Counted from the stretch's first letter, positions 8,141-18,299 are shown. The stretch is 64,000 bases of DNA from Bacteroidota bacterium (GCA_009773455.1 WSXU01000010.1:1-64000), one strand, 5' to 3'. Program-made: numbers and translations. The notes: a model not told the origin generated them from the letters alone.

Positions 8141-10663
8141 ATGAAATCGCTGCGTCAGATATATGCATTTCTGTCTGTAATGATTGTTATGAACACTCAG
8201 GCCGGCGAAGTGCCCGACAACATTATAAAACCGGGTAATTGGCAATTCCGTCAGGTTGCAACTACAGTTTGGATGCCTGCCTCTGTTCCGGGCACCGTAC
8301 ATACCGACCTGATGGCAGCAGGCAAGATAAAAGATCCCTACTACAGGCTGAATGAGCTGGATGTTCAATGGATCGACAAGGTAAACTGGGAGTACAAAAC
8401 AACATTTATCGTGGCTGGAGAAATGCTTCAAAAGAAGAATGTCCGGCTTGTTTTTGAAGGATTGGATACCTGGGCACACGTCTATCTGAACGGGATTCTG
8501 TTGCTGAAGACGGATAATATGTTTGTTACCTGGAGGGTGGATGCCGGAGAATATCTTAAAGCAGGTGAAAATGAACTGAGGGTACTCTTAATTTCCCCGG
8601 TAATGAAAGGTCTTGAAGAACAGGAGAAATTCGGTTTCCCGTTGCCGGCTTCCAACGATCAGTCTGAAACCGGTGGCATGGGGAAAAATCAGGTCAGCAT
8701 ATTTACACGGAAAGCAGGATATCATTTTGGCTGGGACTGGGGACCGAGGCTGGTTACCTCAGGTATTTGGAAACCGGTTTATCTTGAATTACACGACAAT
8801 GCCAGGATAGCCGGTATTAACATTATACAGAACCTATCTGTGAATGGGGCCAGAACAGCCGGGGCTACTGTATCGGCACCATCCGGCATCAGCAGGCATA
8901 AGGTCAGCCTGAATATACCTTCCCCGGAACGATGGTGGCCCAACGGACTTGGGGCACAACCGCTTTACAGGATTTCGGCCGGGCTTTTAGCTTCTGGTAA
9001 GGTGCTTGACAGTATTTCTCAGAACATCGGATTGCGAACGATCAGGCTGATCAGAAAACCTGATGCGAAAGGAGGTGGGGAAAGCTTCTTCTTTGAAGTA
9101 AATGGTCGTCCTGTTTTTGCCAAAGGAGCCAACTATATCCCGAACGATGTTTTTCTGACAAGGGTCAAACCCGAAACATATGAATTTATTGTAAAATCGG
9201 CGGCTGAGGCCAATATGAATATGCTCCGTGTATGGGGTGGTGGTGCATATGAAAGCGATCTTTTTTATGACCTTTGCGATAAATACGGAATCATGGTCTG
9301 GCAGGATTTTATGTTTGCCTGCAGCATGTATCCCGGCAACCAGGAGTTTTTGAACAGCATCAGGCACGAAGCCGAGGATAATGTAAAACGGCTGCGCAAT
9401 CATGCCTGCATGGCCCTGTGGTGCGGTAACAACGAAATTGAAATCGCCTGGGCCCAGGGTCGTGAAGACCGCGGCTGGGGATGGAAACAGGTTTATAATC
9501 CGGAGCAGCGCGACATCATCTGGAAGGCATACGATACCATTTTTCATCATATACTTCCCGCTGTGGTTGAAACCTATACGGACAGGCAGCCCTACTGGCA
9601 TTCATCTCCCTCCGCCGGCATGGGTAAACTGGCCAACGACGACAACACCTCAGGCGATATGCACTATTGGGGTGTCTGGCATGGACAGCATCCCTTCAGC
9701 AATTTCCGGAAATACAAAGCGCGGTTTATGAGCGAGTACGGATTTCAATCCTTTCCTGAATTCAACAGCGTAAAGAAATATACTGTTCCTGAAGACCGGA
9801 ACATAGAATCACCGGTTATGGCTTCGCATCAGCGCAGCGGCATAGGCAATCTGCGGATAAAACAATATATGGAGCAGGATTACAGGATTCCGGACGACTT
9901 TGAGCAGTTGCTCTATGTTGGTCAGTTGCTGCAGGCCGAGGCCATAAAAATGGCACTGAAGACGCACCGCAGCGATATGCCTTATTGCATGGGATCGCTT
10001 TACTGGCAAATCAACGATTGCTGGCCGGTGGCATCCTGGTCAGGAATCGACTATTATGGCAAATGGAAGGCACTGCACTATTTTGCAAGGGAAGCCTGCA
10101 AGAATCAGATTATTAATGTGGTAGTTGAGAAGGGAAAGTTGTTGATTTACGGAGTTTCTGATCTTCCTGAGAAAACAAATGCCGTCATCCGGCTAAACCT
10201 GGCCGATTTCAATGGTCTTTCACTTTGGAATCGCCCGGTAAAAGTTACACTTCCGGCAAACAATTCAGCACTTGTTTACAGTATTGATCTTAAAGAACTT
10301 CCGCTTGGTTTTCGTGAAAATGAGGTATTCCTTACGGCAACACTGGCCATCGGGACAAAGGAGATTGATCAGGAATATGTCTATTTTGCCAGACCCAAAG
10401 ACCTGAGATTGCCTGATCCGGGCATCAGGACTCGCATCAGCGATAAAGGAGATCACTTTGTTATCGAGATCATCTCAGAAAAGCTCTGCAAAAACCTGAT
10501 GCTGATTAGTGACAATACCGATGTACGATTCTCCGATAATTACTTCGATATGCAACCGGGTGAAACACGGTTAATCACCTGTCCGGCCACCATCCGCTGG
10601 GAGGATTTTGAGAAAGGATTCAGGACATTAAACCTGAAACAGACCATGAATCAGGATCTGTAG
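8141..10663 (+). CDS. Beta-mannosidase, glycoside hydrolase family 2
   Basis: An 840-residue exported enzyme that removes terminal beta-mannose from manno-oligosaccharides or N-glycan cores. A signal peptide ends near NTQAG (residue 22). The GH2 sugar-binding jelly-roll domain covers about 25-190 (SVPGTVHTDLMAAG, then FEGLDTWAHVYLNG), followed by an immunoglobulin-like domain and the TIM barrel. The acid/base is Glu432 in WCGNNE and the nucleophile is Glu532 in MSEYGFQSFPE, both intact. WDWGPRLVTSGIWKP is also typical of beta-mannosidases. The length fits the family. It is an orphan among regulators: there is no SusC/SusD pair or other glycosidase nearby, so it is not part of a polysaccharide utilisation locus here. 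Its stop codon abuts the convergent receiver gene with no base between. Confidence 0.95.
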   Translation: MKSLRQIYAFLSVMIVMNTQAGEVPDNIIKPGNWQFRQVATTVWMPASVPGTVHTDLMAAGKIKDPYYRLNELDVQWIDKVNWEYKTTFIVAGEMLQKKNVRLVFEGLDTWAHVYLNGILLLKTDNMFVTWRVDAGEYLKAGENELRVLLISPVMKGLEEQEKFGFPLPASNDQSETGGMGKNQVSIFTRKAGYHFGWDWGPRLVTSGIWKPVYLELHDNARIAGINIIQNLSVNGARTAGATVSAPSGISRHKVSLNIPSPERWWPNGLGAQPLYRISAGLLASGKVLDSISQNIGLRTIRLIRKPDAKGGGESFFFEVNGRPVFAKGANYIPNDVFLTRVKPETYEFIVKSAAEANMNMLRVWGGGAYESDLFYDLCDKYGIMVWQDFMFACSMYPGNQEFLNSIRHEAEDNVKRLRNHACMALWCGNNEIEIAWAQGREDRGWGWKQVYNPEQRDIIWKAYDTIFHHILPAVVETYTDRQPYWHSSPSAGMGKLANDDNTSGDMHYWGVWHGQHPFSNFRKYKARFMSEYGFQSFPEFNSVKKYTVPEDRNIESPVMASHQRSGIGNLRIKQYMEQDYRIPDDFEQLLYVGQLLQAEAIKMALKTHRSDMPYCMGSLYWQINDCWPVASWSGIDYYGKWKALHYFAREACKNQIINVVVEKGKLLIYGVSDLPEKTNAVIRLNLADFNGLSLWNRPVKVTLPANNSALVYSIDLKELPLGFRENEVFLTATLAIGTKEIDQEYVYFARPKDLRLPDPGIRTRISDKGDHFVIEIISEKLCKNLMLISDNTDVRFSDNYFDMQPGETRLITCPATIRWEDFEKGFRTLNLKQTMNQDL

Positions 10664-11062
10664 CTATCCTATTCCATACTTGTTCAGTTTCCTGACAAGC
10701 AATTTATAGTTAACGGGTTTGGTAAGGTATTCATCACAACCGGCCTCAAACGACAAGTGTTCTTCATTATTCAGCATATAAGCTGTAACAACAAATACCG
10801 GCAGGTCGGGTCTGAATGATTTTATCATCCTGATCGCTGTCCAGCCATCCATCACAGGCATCTTTATATCCATGATAACCAGTATGATTTCCGGATGAAT
10901 GTGGCACGCATTTACTGCTTCCTCGCCATTATACGCCCTGATAACGTTAATAGACAATCGTTTCAACGCTTTCTCCAGGTAAGCAAAATTCAGATCATTG
11001 TCTTCTGTAATCAGAATATGTTTGTTATCCTTCATTCCCGGTTCCCTCGTTTCGGTTTCCAT
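10664..11062 (-). CDS. Single-domain response regulator (CheY-like)
   Basis: A 132-residue stand-alone receiver with no output domain. It shows the acidic pair Glu20/Asp21 (ITEDND), phospho-acceptor Asp65 in VIMDIKMPVMDG, the conserved Thr in VTAYML, and Lys in YLTKPVN. It begins 11 bp after the stop of the 1379-residue kinase and is surely co-transcribed with it, so it is probably that kinase's phosphorylation target, acting by protein contact or passing phosphate on. An in-frame ATG at 11035 (MKDNKHILIT) is an equally good start and would remove nine unconserved residues. Confidence 0.92.
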   Translation of the reverse strand: METETREPGMKDNKHILITEDNDLNFAYLEKALKRLSINVIRAYNGEEAVNACHIHPEIILVIMDIKMPVMDGWTAIRMIKSFRPDLPVFVVTAYMLNNEEHLSFEAGCDEYLTKPVNYKLLVRKLNKYGIG

Positions 11063-11073
11063 GCTTTTGAGGA

Positions 11074-14000
11074 TTAACTTATAAGATCGATATCAGGCAG
11101 CGTAAAGGAGAATGTAGAGCCAATTCCCTTTTCGGATTCAACCCGGAGCTTCCCGCCCATTTTTTCAATGATTCCTTTCGCTATCGCAAGACCCAGACCG
11201 GTCCCCTGATATTTTCGGTCGGTATATCTCTCTGTTTGTGTAAAGCTTTTAAATATTTCGTCCAGTGAATCAGGATCAATTCCAATGCCGGTGTCTTTTA
11301 CAAAAAACCCGGGAGTTCTGTTCTCGCGGCGAAAGCCAAGACTTACCGACCCTGATTGGGTAAACTTGATGGCATTGTTCATTAATTGTACTAATACTTT
11401 GCGTATAAGTACCGCATCTGAATCAAACCAAATATCCTCCTTTTTCCCTGGCATATCAAGTTTGAATTCAAGGTTTCTGGATCGGCACTGCTCATAAAAG
11501 GTAACAATAATATCTTCTGTGACATCTTTCAGGGTGAACCGGCTTTTCCTGACTTCAAGTGTGTCGGAGACAATCAGCGAAATATCAATAAAACCGGAAA
11601 TGGTATCAATGAGGCGGTCGCTGCTCTGGTTTAGCAGTTCAATATACTCCTGCTTATCACCAAGCTCGATATCCGGATCAATAAGAAACTGTGAAAAGCC
11701 CAGAATACCATTCAAAGGCGTTCTGATTTCATGAGAAATGTTGTTGATAAATGCGGTTTTTAACCGATCACCTGCCTCGGCTTTCTCTTTTGCTTCAATC
11801 AGGGCCTCAAGTAATCTCTTCTTTTCGGTAATGTCTTCCTGAATGGCAAGGTAATTAATAATCCTCCCTTTGTCGTCGAAGATAGGTGATACAGTAGCAG
11901 AATCCCAATATAATTCTCCATTCTTTTTCTGATTCAGGAATTCACCTTTCCATTCCTTTCCGGTTGAAATAGTTTCCCACAGCAATTTATTCGTTCTAAA
12001 AGAATGATCTCTGGAACCAAGTAACTCTACATTTTTCTCAACCAGTTCCTCTGCCTGATAACCACTCATCAATTCGGTTTTTGGATTTACATACTCAATG
12101 ATTCCTTTTTTATCAGTAATAATAACTGAAACAGGACTTTGCTCAATTGCCTGAAGGAGCATTAATGCATTTTCTTCCTCCCGTTTCTTGGCTATGAATA
12201 CTCCCAGCTGGAGGGCGATAACTTCGAGTACTTCAACACTCGATTTATCATAGGCTTCGGAGTTTGAATAACTTTGAATCAGAATTGCTGCCGATTGATC
12301 TTTACCGATATGCAATGGGACCCCTAACCAGGCTTCTGCCACTGAACCAGGTAAGGTGATCTTCCCTTCCCTTGCTAATGCTGTAATTTCATCCCTCTTA
12401 AGCAGTAGTGGCCTGTTCTCTTTTATCAGGTAACCTGTCAATGAGTTGTCGGCCGGCCATTCTGTTAATAGTCCTGTCTCATCAATTTCAAAAATGGTTT
12501 GCAATATGCCGGATTTTTCATTTGCAAAGACTACGTAAAAATTGGTGGTATCCATCAATTTACCCAACTCATTCCTGACAACTTCAAACAGGTCTGCCAG
12601 GCTCATGGCTGAGACCATTGTAGTGGCAATCGCATACTGGATTTCCTGAATCAGTGCTGTTCTTTTACTTTCGGTTATATCACGGATATAAGCTCCGACT
12701 CCAGTGTTACCGTTTTTGAGCTTTACAGGGAATTTCCTGGTCTCAAAAACTCTGTTTCCAAAAGGTTCATAGCTGATATTGAGTTGATTAGAACTCAGGA
12801 CAATTATGTCTGACGCTTTGCATAAAGCTGCTGATTCCGGAGTCATCAGTTCATCATCACTTTTCCCGATGATTTCCGATTTAGACATGCCAAAAAGCTC
12901 GGCCTGTTTTTCATTCAGAATGCGGTACTTTAATTCTTCATCTTTTAGAAATACAATGTCACTCGTTGAATTGATGAAGGTGCTGTATTGTTCCTCGCTT
13001 TCTTTCAGGGTTTCCTCTGCTTCTTTTCTGCCGGTGATATCAATAATGACTCCCAGAAACTCCATCCCTGTCTCCGATTGTCTGATTACCGATCTGTCGA
13101 GGAACCACTTGTAGCTGCCATCCCTGGTCAGCCACCTGTATTCGATGAGATGTTTTCCGGTTGAAGGAGCATTCCGGAAACTATCTACAACCCTTTCCTT
13201 ATCATCGGGGTGTAACCGGCTTCTCCAGAAGTCCGGTTCAGCAATATATTCTGCTGTAGAATAACCCGACATTGCTTCGATATTTCCGGTCATGGATGTT
13301 GTATCAACTTCAGGACTAACCGGTGAGACATAGACTGCCACCGGCAATGAATCAAGAATCATCCTCAGACGTTCTTCACTCCTCCGGAGGTCTTCTTCTG
13401 ATTGTTTACTCTGGGTCTGATCAATGATATGGGTTATAAAAAACTTTGGTTTATCCATATTATCCCTGACCAGCGAAATGGACAAATACCCCCAGATAAT
13501 CCTGTTGGATTTCGATATATAGCGCTTTGAGAAGGATGCCCGCTGAGCTTTTCCTAAAACCAGCATCTCCAGATGATCAAGGCCTATCTGAAGATCATCC
13601 GGATGGGTAATGTCGTTAAAATGCATGATATTCAGTTCTTCCTCAGAATATCCCAATAATTGCCTGAACACTTCATTTGCCCTGAGGAACCGGCCATCGA
13701 TACTCACCATACAAATACCGGCGGCAGCATAATCAAAGGCATGCCGGAAGCGGTTCTCGCTTTCAAGCAAGGCATCTTCGGTCTTTTTACGCTCGGTGAT
13801 ATCCCTGGCAACAGCAATGGTTTTTTGAATACCATTGAGTAAGAATGACCTGCTGTTAACCTCAACAGGAAATGTAGAGCCATTCTTTCTCAAATGAAAA
13901 GAAGAAGCTATTTCATGATCCTGCTTTTCAGTAATTTGGTTAACTGTTTCCGGTTTTACAGAAAGATCGGTATTTGACAATCTGACGAATTCTGAAGAAG

Positions 14001-15213
14001 AAAAGCCATATTGTTCAGCCGCTTTATTGTTGATTTCTTCAATCTTCCCTGTATCCTGATCATAAATGAAGATAGCATCGGGTATTGCCTTGAACAGTGC
14101 AACCTGTTTATCGAGACTCTCCCGGAGTTCTGTTGAAAGTCTGCCGGCTAGTTTTACCCTGTACCGGGTGTTGAGTAATGACAATGAAAGTAAAAATAGA
14201 AGTATTCCGAAGGTAAAACCTGTGATTAGCACAATAACAACCTGATTGTTAAGGAATTTTAACCGGGGATCTGAAGAATTGGTGAAATTCATATACCAGG
14301 TTTTCCCGTTAAATATCAGGCGCATCTGATTGGTTATTGATGGCCCGGAATCCTGATTCTCAGCAACCGTCTGACTATCAAATAATAGCGTTTCCTGGTT
14401 AGCGGGGTTGTCGTCATATACCCTCAATCTGATCTTTTTGCTTATTTCCTGATAACGATTCCCCAGAATTCCTTTCAACAGATCATCCATACGATAGGGG
14501 CTATAGACCCACCCAACAATCGCAGCTCGTCGTTCTTTCACCGTATTGGTCGGCATCCCCCGTTTATAAACCGGTACATACATCAATGTTCCGGCCTGTA
14601 CGTTCATATTTGTTTCCTGAACCAGTTGAACTCTTCCTGAAAGCATGACTACATTAGAATCTCTTGAAAGCTCCATTGCTCTCCTACGCACTTTTTCCGA
14701 ATACATGTCGTAACCGAAAGCGCGCAGGTTTCTTCCCTTAAATGGCTCCAGAAAAACAATGGAAGTGTAGATGTCACGATCTCCTTCAGGCCTTACCTGA
14801 TAATCAGGAAACCCCTCATAACGGATACCTAGTATGTGTTTTGCAAGCTGTTTTTTTGGAATTATCACGGAATATCCTAATCCCTGAATGCCGGGGAGAT
14901 TACGATTAACAGCAAGGCCGTCATAAAATAATTTCCAGTCAAGCCTGGTTACGGAATCTGAAGCTCCAAATAATGCAGAACCACTTCTCAGCATCAGCGC
15001 ATGTGAATGTAACCTGGATGATATTCTGGTGTGAACATCCATGCACTCTAGTAAAAATTCTCTTTCTGCGTCCTTCTTTGCCTGAACCCTGACATTATAG
15101 GCCGTCATAGCGGTGACGGCAAATGTAAATACCAGTATAACCCAGGCAATCAGAGTGCTGTATGGGGGAGAAACGGGATTTATTTCAGTGGATTTATTCT
15201 TGTATTCTTCCAT
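11074..15213 (-). CDS. CHASE-domain multi-PAS/GAF sensor histidine kinase
   Basis: A 1379-residue membrane kinase. The order is: first membrane segment (about 20-42); periplasmic CHASE domain (about 45-300; visible in LPGIQGLGYSVIIP, YTSIVFLEPFKGRN and FGYDMYSE); second membrane segment (about 325-345); four PAS domains starting near 373, 489, 614 and 741; a GAF domain (about 858-1010); a fifth PAS near 1021; HisKA with [11 protein letters not shown] and phospho-accepting His1161; and HATPase_c with DTGIGID and GTGLGLA. CHASE domains bind small extracellular molecules (cytokinin-like ligands, peptides); the ligand here is unknown. The protein lacks its own receiver, which the next gene supplies. 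The 222 bp before it are AT-rich, with a weak TATATTTG box at 15391-15384. Confidence 0.95.
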   Translation of the reverse strand: MEEYKNKSTEINPVSPPYSTLIAWVILVFTFAVTAMTAYNVRVQAKKDAEREFLLECMDVHTRISSRLHSHALMLRSGSALFGASDSVTRLDWKLFYDGLAVNRNLPGIQGLGYSVIIPKKQLAKHILGIRYEGFPDYQVRPEGDRDIYTSIVFLEPFKGRNLRAFGYDMYSEKVRRRAMELSRDSNVVMLSGRVQLVQETNMNVQAGTLMYVPVYKRGMPTNTVKERRAAIVGWVYSPYRMDDLLKGILGNRYQEISKKIRLRVYDDNPANQETLLFDSQTVAENQDSGPSITNQMRLIFNGKTWYMNFTNSSDPRLKFLNNQVVIVLITGFTFGILLFLLSLSLLNTRYRVKLAGRLSTELRESLDKQVALFKAIPDAIFIYDQDTGKIEEINNKAAEQYGFSSSEFVRLSNTDLSVKPETVNQITEKQDHEIASSFHLRKNGSTFPVEVNSRSFLLNGIQKTIAVARDITERKKTEDALLESENRFRHAFDYAAAGICMVSIDGRFLRANEVFRQLLGYSEEELNIMHFNDITHPDDLQIGLDHLEMLVLGKAQRASFSKRYISKSNRIIWGYLSISLVRDNMDKPKFFITHIIDQTQSKQSEEDLRRSEERLRMILDSLPVAVYVSPVSPEVDTTSMTGNIEAMSGYSTAEYIAEPDFWRSRLHPDDKERVVDSFRNAPSTGKHLIEYRWLTRDGSYKWFLDRSVIRQSETGMEFLGVIIDITGRKEAEETLKESEEQYSTFINSTSDIVFLKDEELKYRILNEKQAELFGMSKSEIIGKSDDELMTPESAALCKASDIIVLSSNQLNISYEPFGNRVFETRKFPVKLKNGNTGVGAYIRDITESKRTALIQEIQYAIATTMVSAMSLADLFEVVRNELGKLMDTTNFYVVFANEKSGILQTIFEIDETGLLTEWPADNSLTGYLIKENRPLLLKRDEITALAREGKITLPGSVAEAWLGVPLHIGKDQSAAILIQSYSNSEAYDKSSVEVLEVIALQLGVFIAKKREEENALMLLQAIEQSPVSVIITDKKGIIEYVNPKTELMSGYQAEELVEKNVELLGSRDHSFRTNKLLWETISTGKEWKGEFLNQKKNGELYWDSATVSPIFDDKGRIINYLAIQEDITEKKRLLEALIEAKEKAEAGDRLKTAFINNISHEIRTPLNGILGFSQFLIDPDIELGDKQEYIELLNQSSDRLIDTISGFIDISLIVSDTLEVRKSRFTLKDVTEDIIVTFYEQCRSRNLEFKLDMPGKKEDIWFDSDAVLIRKVLVQLMNNAIKFTQSGSVSLGFRRENRTPGFFVKDTGIGIDPDSLDEIFKSFTQTERYTDRKYQGTGLGLAIAKGIIEKMGGKLRVESEKGIGSTFSFTLPDIDLIS

Positions 15214-15436
15214 GAGTCAGGCTATTAAATGATGTAAATAGCGGTTTGCTGTTTCTGACTGACTGTTTCCCTGGGTGCATTCGGATTATTCAAATGCTGT
15301 AAGGCGGGATTCCTGGCAGAAAGCTGGAGTCATCTAGTCTGGGAAGAAAATCGTAACCAATATACAACAATATTTCACAATTTCAAATATATACATATTT
15401 ATCCGGAAATTATATTGTATTATTTGCTGTCTGGCA

Positions 15437-16828
15437 TTAGTTATTATTGCTTTCAGGAAGTATAAAGGTGAACCGGCTTCCTTTACCGGCTTCACTCTCC
15501 ACATAAATATCTCCGCCGTTCCTTTCAACAAATTCCTTACAAAGGTTCAGGCCAAGGCCCGTTCCTTTTTCCCCGGCTGTACCGGCAGTTGAAAAGTATT
15601 GATCATTGAATAGCAAAGGAATTTTATCAGATGGAATGCCCGTTCCATTATCCCGGATAGTTACCCTGATCTTGTGATTTTCCGCGCAACTGCTCAGAAT
15701 AATGATACCGGTGTTTTCGGAAAATTTGATGGCATTCGACAGAAGGTTACGAAAGACCAGTGAGATCATCCCGATATCAGCCACGGCCTTATGGTCACTG
15801 GAAATGTTATTGACTATCTTTAAGCCTTTGAAACCTGCCGGTTTCTGATAAAGCTGGATAACATTGCCGGCCAGATCCGCCAAATCAATTTTTTCTGGTG
15901 TTAATACAGCCCCTTTCAGATTGCTCCTCGACCAGTTTAAAAGGTTCTCCAGTAGTTCATTGGTAAGTTCAGTCTGCCGTGAAAGTTCAGGAAGTAATTC
16001 CTTGAATTCCTGCTCATTGATATCTCCGCTGTGCATATATCTGATCAGGTCGTTGAGCGTTGCGAAAGGACCTCGTAAATCGTGAGATATAATTGAAAAC
16101 AGCTTGTCTTTGGTCCTGTTTGCTTCCTTAAGTTCTTCGGTGGCTGCCATTAATCTGGAATTATGTTCGGCAAGTTCTGATTGTTGGTGAATGATAATCC
16201 GGTCTTTTCTGAACTTAAGGATGTTGTTTCTCCAGAGGGTGAGAGAAAGAAACCACCCGATAATAATGGATGTTATTCCGTTAACATAATTCGACAGCAG
16301 AATTTCGGCATTGGGCTGATAATGACCGATCGCATAATAGTAAACCAGGTAAGAAATAATGAAATATACAATGGAATATAAGGGCGGAATATACAGAAAC
16401 ATAGCAGAGCAAAGACAGACAATCAGGTATGGGGTGATTGCATTGGTAACAATCTGGTCAATCCCCGAAATAATGCCGCCCATGATCAGCAGAAGAAAAA
16501 AAATGAGATGAGGCATTACTGCTGTTATCCGTTGGCCACACTGTTTGTTTTTCCTCGCCGCAAGAGTCACGCTTCCGGCAAAGAGAAAGAAGGAAAATAA
16601 AATCAGATGCGAATAAATGATTCCAGTTCTCCACTTAGCCTCCATAGCACCGGAATCCGCCAGATTGAGGCTGAAAACAAAAATGTGGATGAGTGTTACC
16701 GGCAAACCCAGGTAGATGAGATATGTCAGGCGATGGACATTTACCTGAAGAACTTCAAGTTTTCCCTGTTCTTTCTCTTCTTTGGTGAAGAAAAAGTCGG
16801 CAGGAATGATTGGAATCAGTTTTTTCAT
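15437..16828 (-). CDS. Multi-pass membrane sensor histidine kinase
   Basis: A 463-residue kinase with about six membrane helices between residues 35 and 210, joined by short loops, so it probably senses through the membrane itself or from small molecules within it. A short coiled coil (RIIIHQQSELAEHNSRLMAA) leads to HisKA with ISHDLRGPF, phospho-accepting His249. HATPase_c follows with DNGTGIP and GTGLGLNLCKEFV, and the protein ends near LPES. It has no receiver and no adjacent regulator of its own; the genes downstream on the same strand are the CHASE kinase and its receiver, so cross-talk is possible. A TAACTTTG promoter box lies about 120 bp upstream of the start. Confidence 0.92.
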   Translation of the reverse strand: MKKLIPIIPADFFFTKEEKEQGKLEVLQVNVHRLTYLIYLGLPVTLIHIFVFSLNLADSGAMEAKWRTGIIYSHLILFSFFLFAGSVTLAARKNKQCGQRITAVMPHLIFFLLLIMGGIISGIDQIVTNAITPYLIVCLCSAMFLYIPPLYSIVYFIISYLVYYYAIGHYQPNAEILLSNYVNGITSIIIGWFLSLTLWRNNILKFRKDRIIIHQQSELAEHNSRLMAATEELKEANRTKDKLFSIISHDLRGPFATLNDLIRYMHSGDINEQEFKELLPELSRQTELTNELLENLLNWSRSNLKGAVLTPEKIDLADLAGNVIQLYQKPAGFKGLKIVNNISSDHKAVADIGMISLVFRNLLSNAIKFSENTGIIILSSCAENHKIRVTIRDNGTGIPSDKIPLLFNDQYFSTAGTAGEKGTGLGLNLCKEFVERNGGDIYVESEAGKGSRFTFILPESNNN

Positions 16829-16947
16829 CGGCTTCCAGGGTGGATTCTTTCCGGATCTCTTGACTGTGTATTCTTAGAAGTCAGTTTGCCGGCATTGCTG
16901 CATATCAGAAATTATTTACCAGATTCCGGTATTCTGACAAAAACGGC

Positions 16948-16955
16948 CAAAGTTA
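16948..16955 (-). promoter_or_regulatory. -7 box (TAACTTTG) for the multi-pass kinase gene
   Basis: The reverse strand reads TAACTTTG, matching TAnnTTTG. It has no clear -33 TTG partner. It predicts a leader of about 110 bases for the kinase gene. Confidence 0.4.
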
Positions 16956-17239
16956 GAAGAATCAGTCTAATGCCGGTTGTTTTGTTTCGTTAATCTTATG
17001 AATCGAATTGGTCATCTGACATATAGATTTCTTCATATGAATCATCGGTTATAATAACTGATAATTCTGGTTTCTGAAAATCTGAGGTCCTACTGGTTTT
17101 GCTTCTGAACGGATAACAACATAAAGTTTTGATCATGAGGGTTTCAAACAATTATAGTGCATTGCGGAGAAACTGTACATTTTGTATCAAGGGGTTTGTA
17201 TAAATGTCGGATATTCACGCTATTGTGTACTTTATTGCT

Positions 17240-17247
17240 TATCTTTG
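17240..17247 (+). promoter_or_regulatory. -7 box (TATCTTTG) giving a near-leaderless desaturase mRNA
   Basis: TATCTTTG ends ten bases before the ATG at 17257. Transcription would start only about three bases before that codon, so this box decides the start of the desaturase: the upstream in-frame codon at 17182 would lie outside the transcript. Confidence 0.6.
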
Positions 17248-17256
17248 CAAGAAAAC

Positions 17257-18261
17257 ATGCTGACTGAACAGAACCCGGCAGGCAACGACAAATCGTGGCT
17301 TAAGCTCATTACTACCTATAAAACCCCATCCCTGAAAAGCAGTATCTGGCAATTGGTGAATACCCTTGTTCCCTATATCCTGCTTTGGTTTCTGATGGCT
17401 TATGCCATAAAATTCTCATGGTGGCTTACTCTTCCGTTATCAATCCTGGCTGCTGGTTTCACGGTGCGGTTGTTCATCATTTTTCACGATTGTGGCCATG
17501 GTGCCTTTTTTTCTTCAAAACAGGCCAATGATGCTGTTGGGATCATTTTGGGTGTTTTGACCTTTACCCCGTATTACCGCTGGCATCACGCACACCTTAT
17601 CCATCACCGAACCGCCGGGAATCTTGATAAGCGTGGTGTTGGTGATGTCTGGACTCTTACAGTGGAAGAGTATAAGAACCTCTCCCGGGGTAAAAGAATG
17701 ATGTACAGGGTCTACCGGAATCCGTTCGTTATGTTCGGACTGGGGGCTGGTCTGATGTTCCTTGTTATGAACCGTTTCACCCGTAAGGGTTTCGGACGGA
17801 AGGAACGAATCAGTGTTTATGTGACCAATTTGGGTATTGCAGCATTGGCAACCGGCATCAGTTTACTGATTGGGTTCGAATCATACCTGCTGATTCAGTT
17901 ACCTACCATGTATTTCGCTGCTACAGCCGGTGTTTTCCTGTTTTATGTCCAGCATCAGTTCCCCGATGTTCACTGGTACCGCGACGAGGAATGGGATTAC
18001 AGCACCGTAGCCATCAACGGCTCTTCCTATCTGAAGCTTCCTAAAGTTTTACAATGGTTCTCCGGCAACATCGGTTTCCATCACATTCATCACCTGAGTT
18101 CAAAAATTCCCAACTATAAGCTTGAAAAATGTCACAGGGATAATGAAGCCTTCCAACGTGTAAATCCGGTAACCTTCCTTACAAGCATGAAATCGCTGCG
18201 ACTGCGTTTATGGGACGAAAAACGCAAACAACTGGTAACATACCGTCAGGCAACGGGTTAA
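17257..18261 (+). CDS. Membrane fatty-acid desaturase (acyl-lipid type)
   Basis: A 334-residue integral membrane di-iron enzyme that introduces a cis double bond into fatty acyl chains, adjusting membrane fluidity. All three histidine boxes are present: HDCGHG, HHAHLIHHR and HHIHHL. Hydrophobic segments surround them (about 30-70, 175-240). The sequence is closest in appearance to Delta-12/omega-6 type desaturases, but the position of the double bond cannot be told. The start at 17257 (MLTEQNPAG) is set by the promoter box just upstream. The reaction needs O2 and an electron donor, which matters in a genome that also looks adapted to anaerobic electron transfer. It ends 38 bp from the convergent barrel gene. 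Confidence 0.93.
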   Translation: MLTEQNPAGNDKSWLKLITTYKTPSLKSSIWQLVNTLVPYILLWFLMAYAIKFSWWLTLPLSILAAGFTVRLFIIFHDCGHGAFFSSKQANDAVGIILGVLTFTPYYRWHHAHLIHHRTAGNLDKRGVGDVWTLTVEEYKNLSRGKRMMYRVYRNPFVMFGLGAGLMFLVMNRFTRKGFGRKERISVYVTNLGIAALATGISLLIGFESYLLIQLPTMYFAATAGVFLFYVQHQFPDVHWYRDEEWDYSTVAINGSSYLKLPKVLQWFSGNIGFHHIHHLSSKIPNYKLEKCHRDNEAFQRVNPVTFLTSMKSLRLRLWDEKRKQLVTYRQATG

Positions 18262-18299
18262 TATCGGACCTGTTTTACCGGCCGGTTTCCTGAAAACTG

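Larger units (their letters stand above)
16829..17256. other. Divergent intergenic region with two promoter boxes
   Basis: About 430 bp between a leftward kinase gene and a rightward desaturase gene. It holds the two TAnnTTTG boxes listed separately. I see no gene; the frames that cross it are not supported. Confidence 0.6.

Noticed and set aside
8987-9601. 204-codon reverse frame inside the beta-mannosidase gene
   Set aside because: The forward frame has complete GH2 motifs and both catalytic glutamates; the reverse frame is a shadow.
17182-17256. Upstream extension of the desaturase start
   Set aside because: The TATCTTTG box at 17240-17247 would lie inside the coding sequence, and the extra 25 residues are not part of the family.
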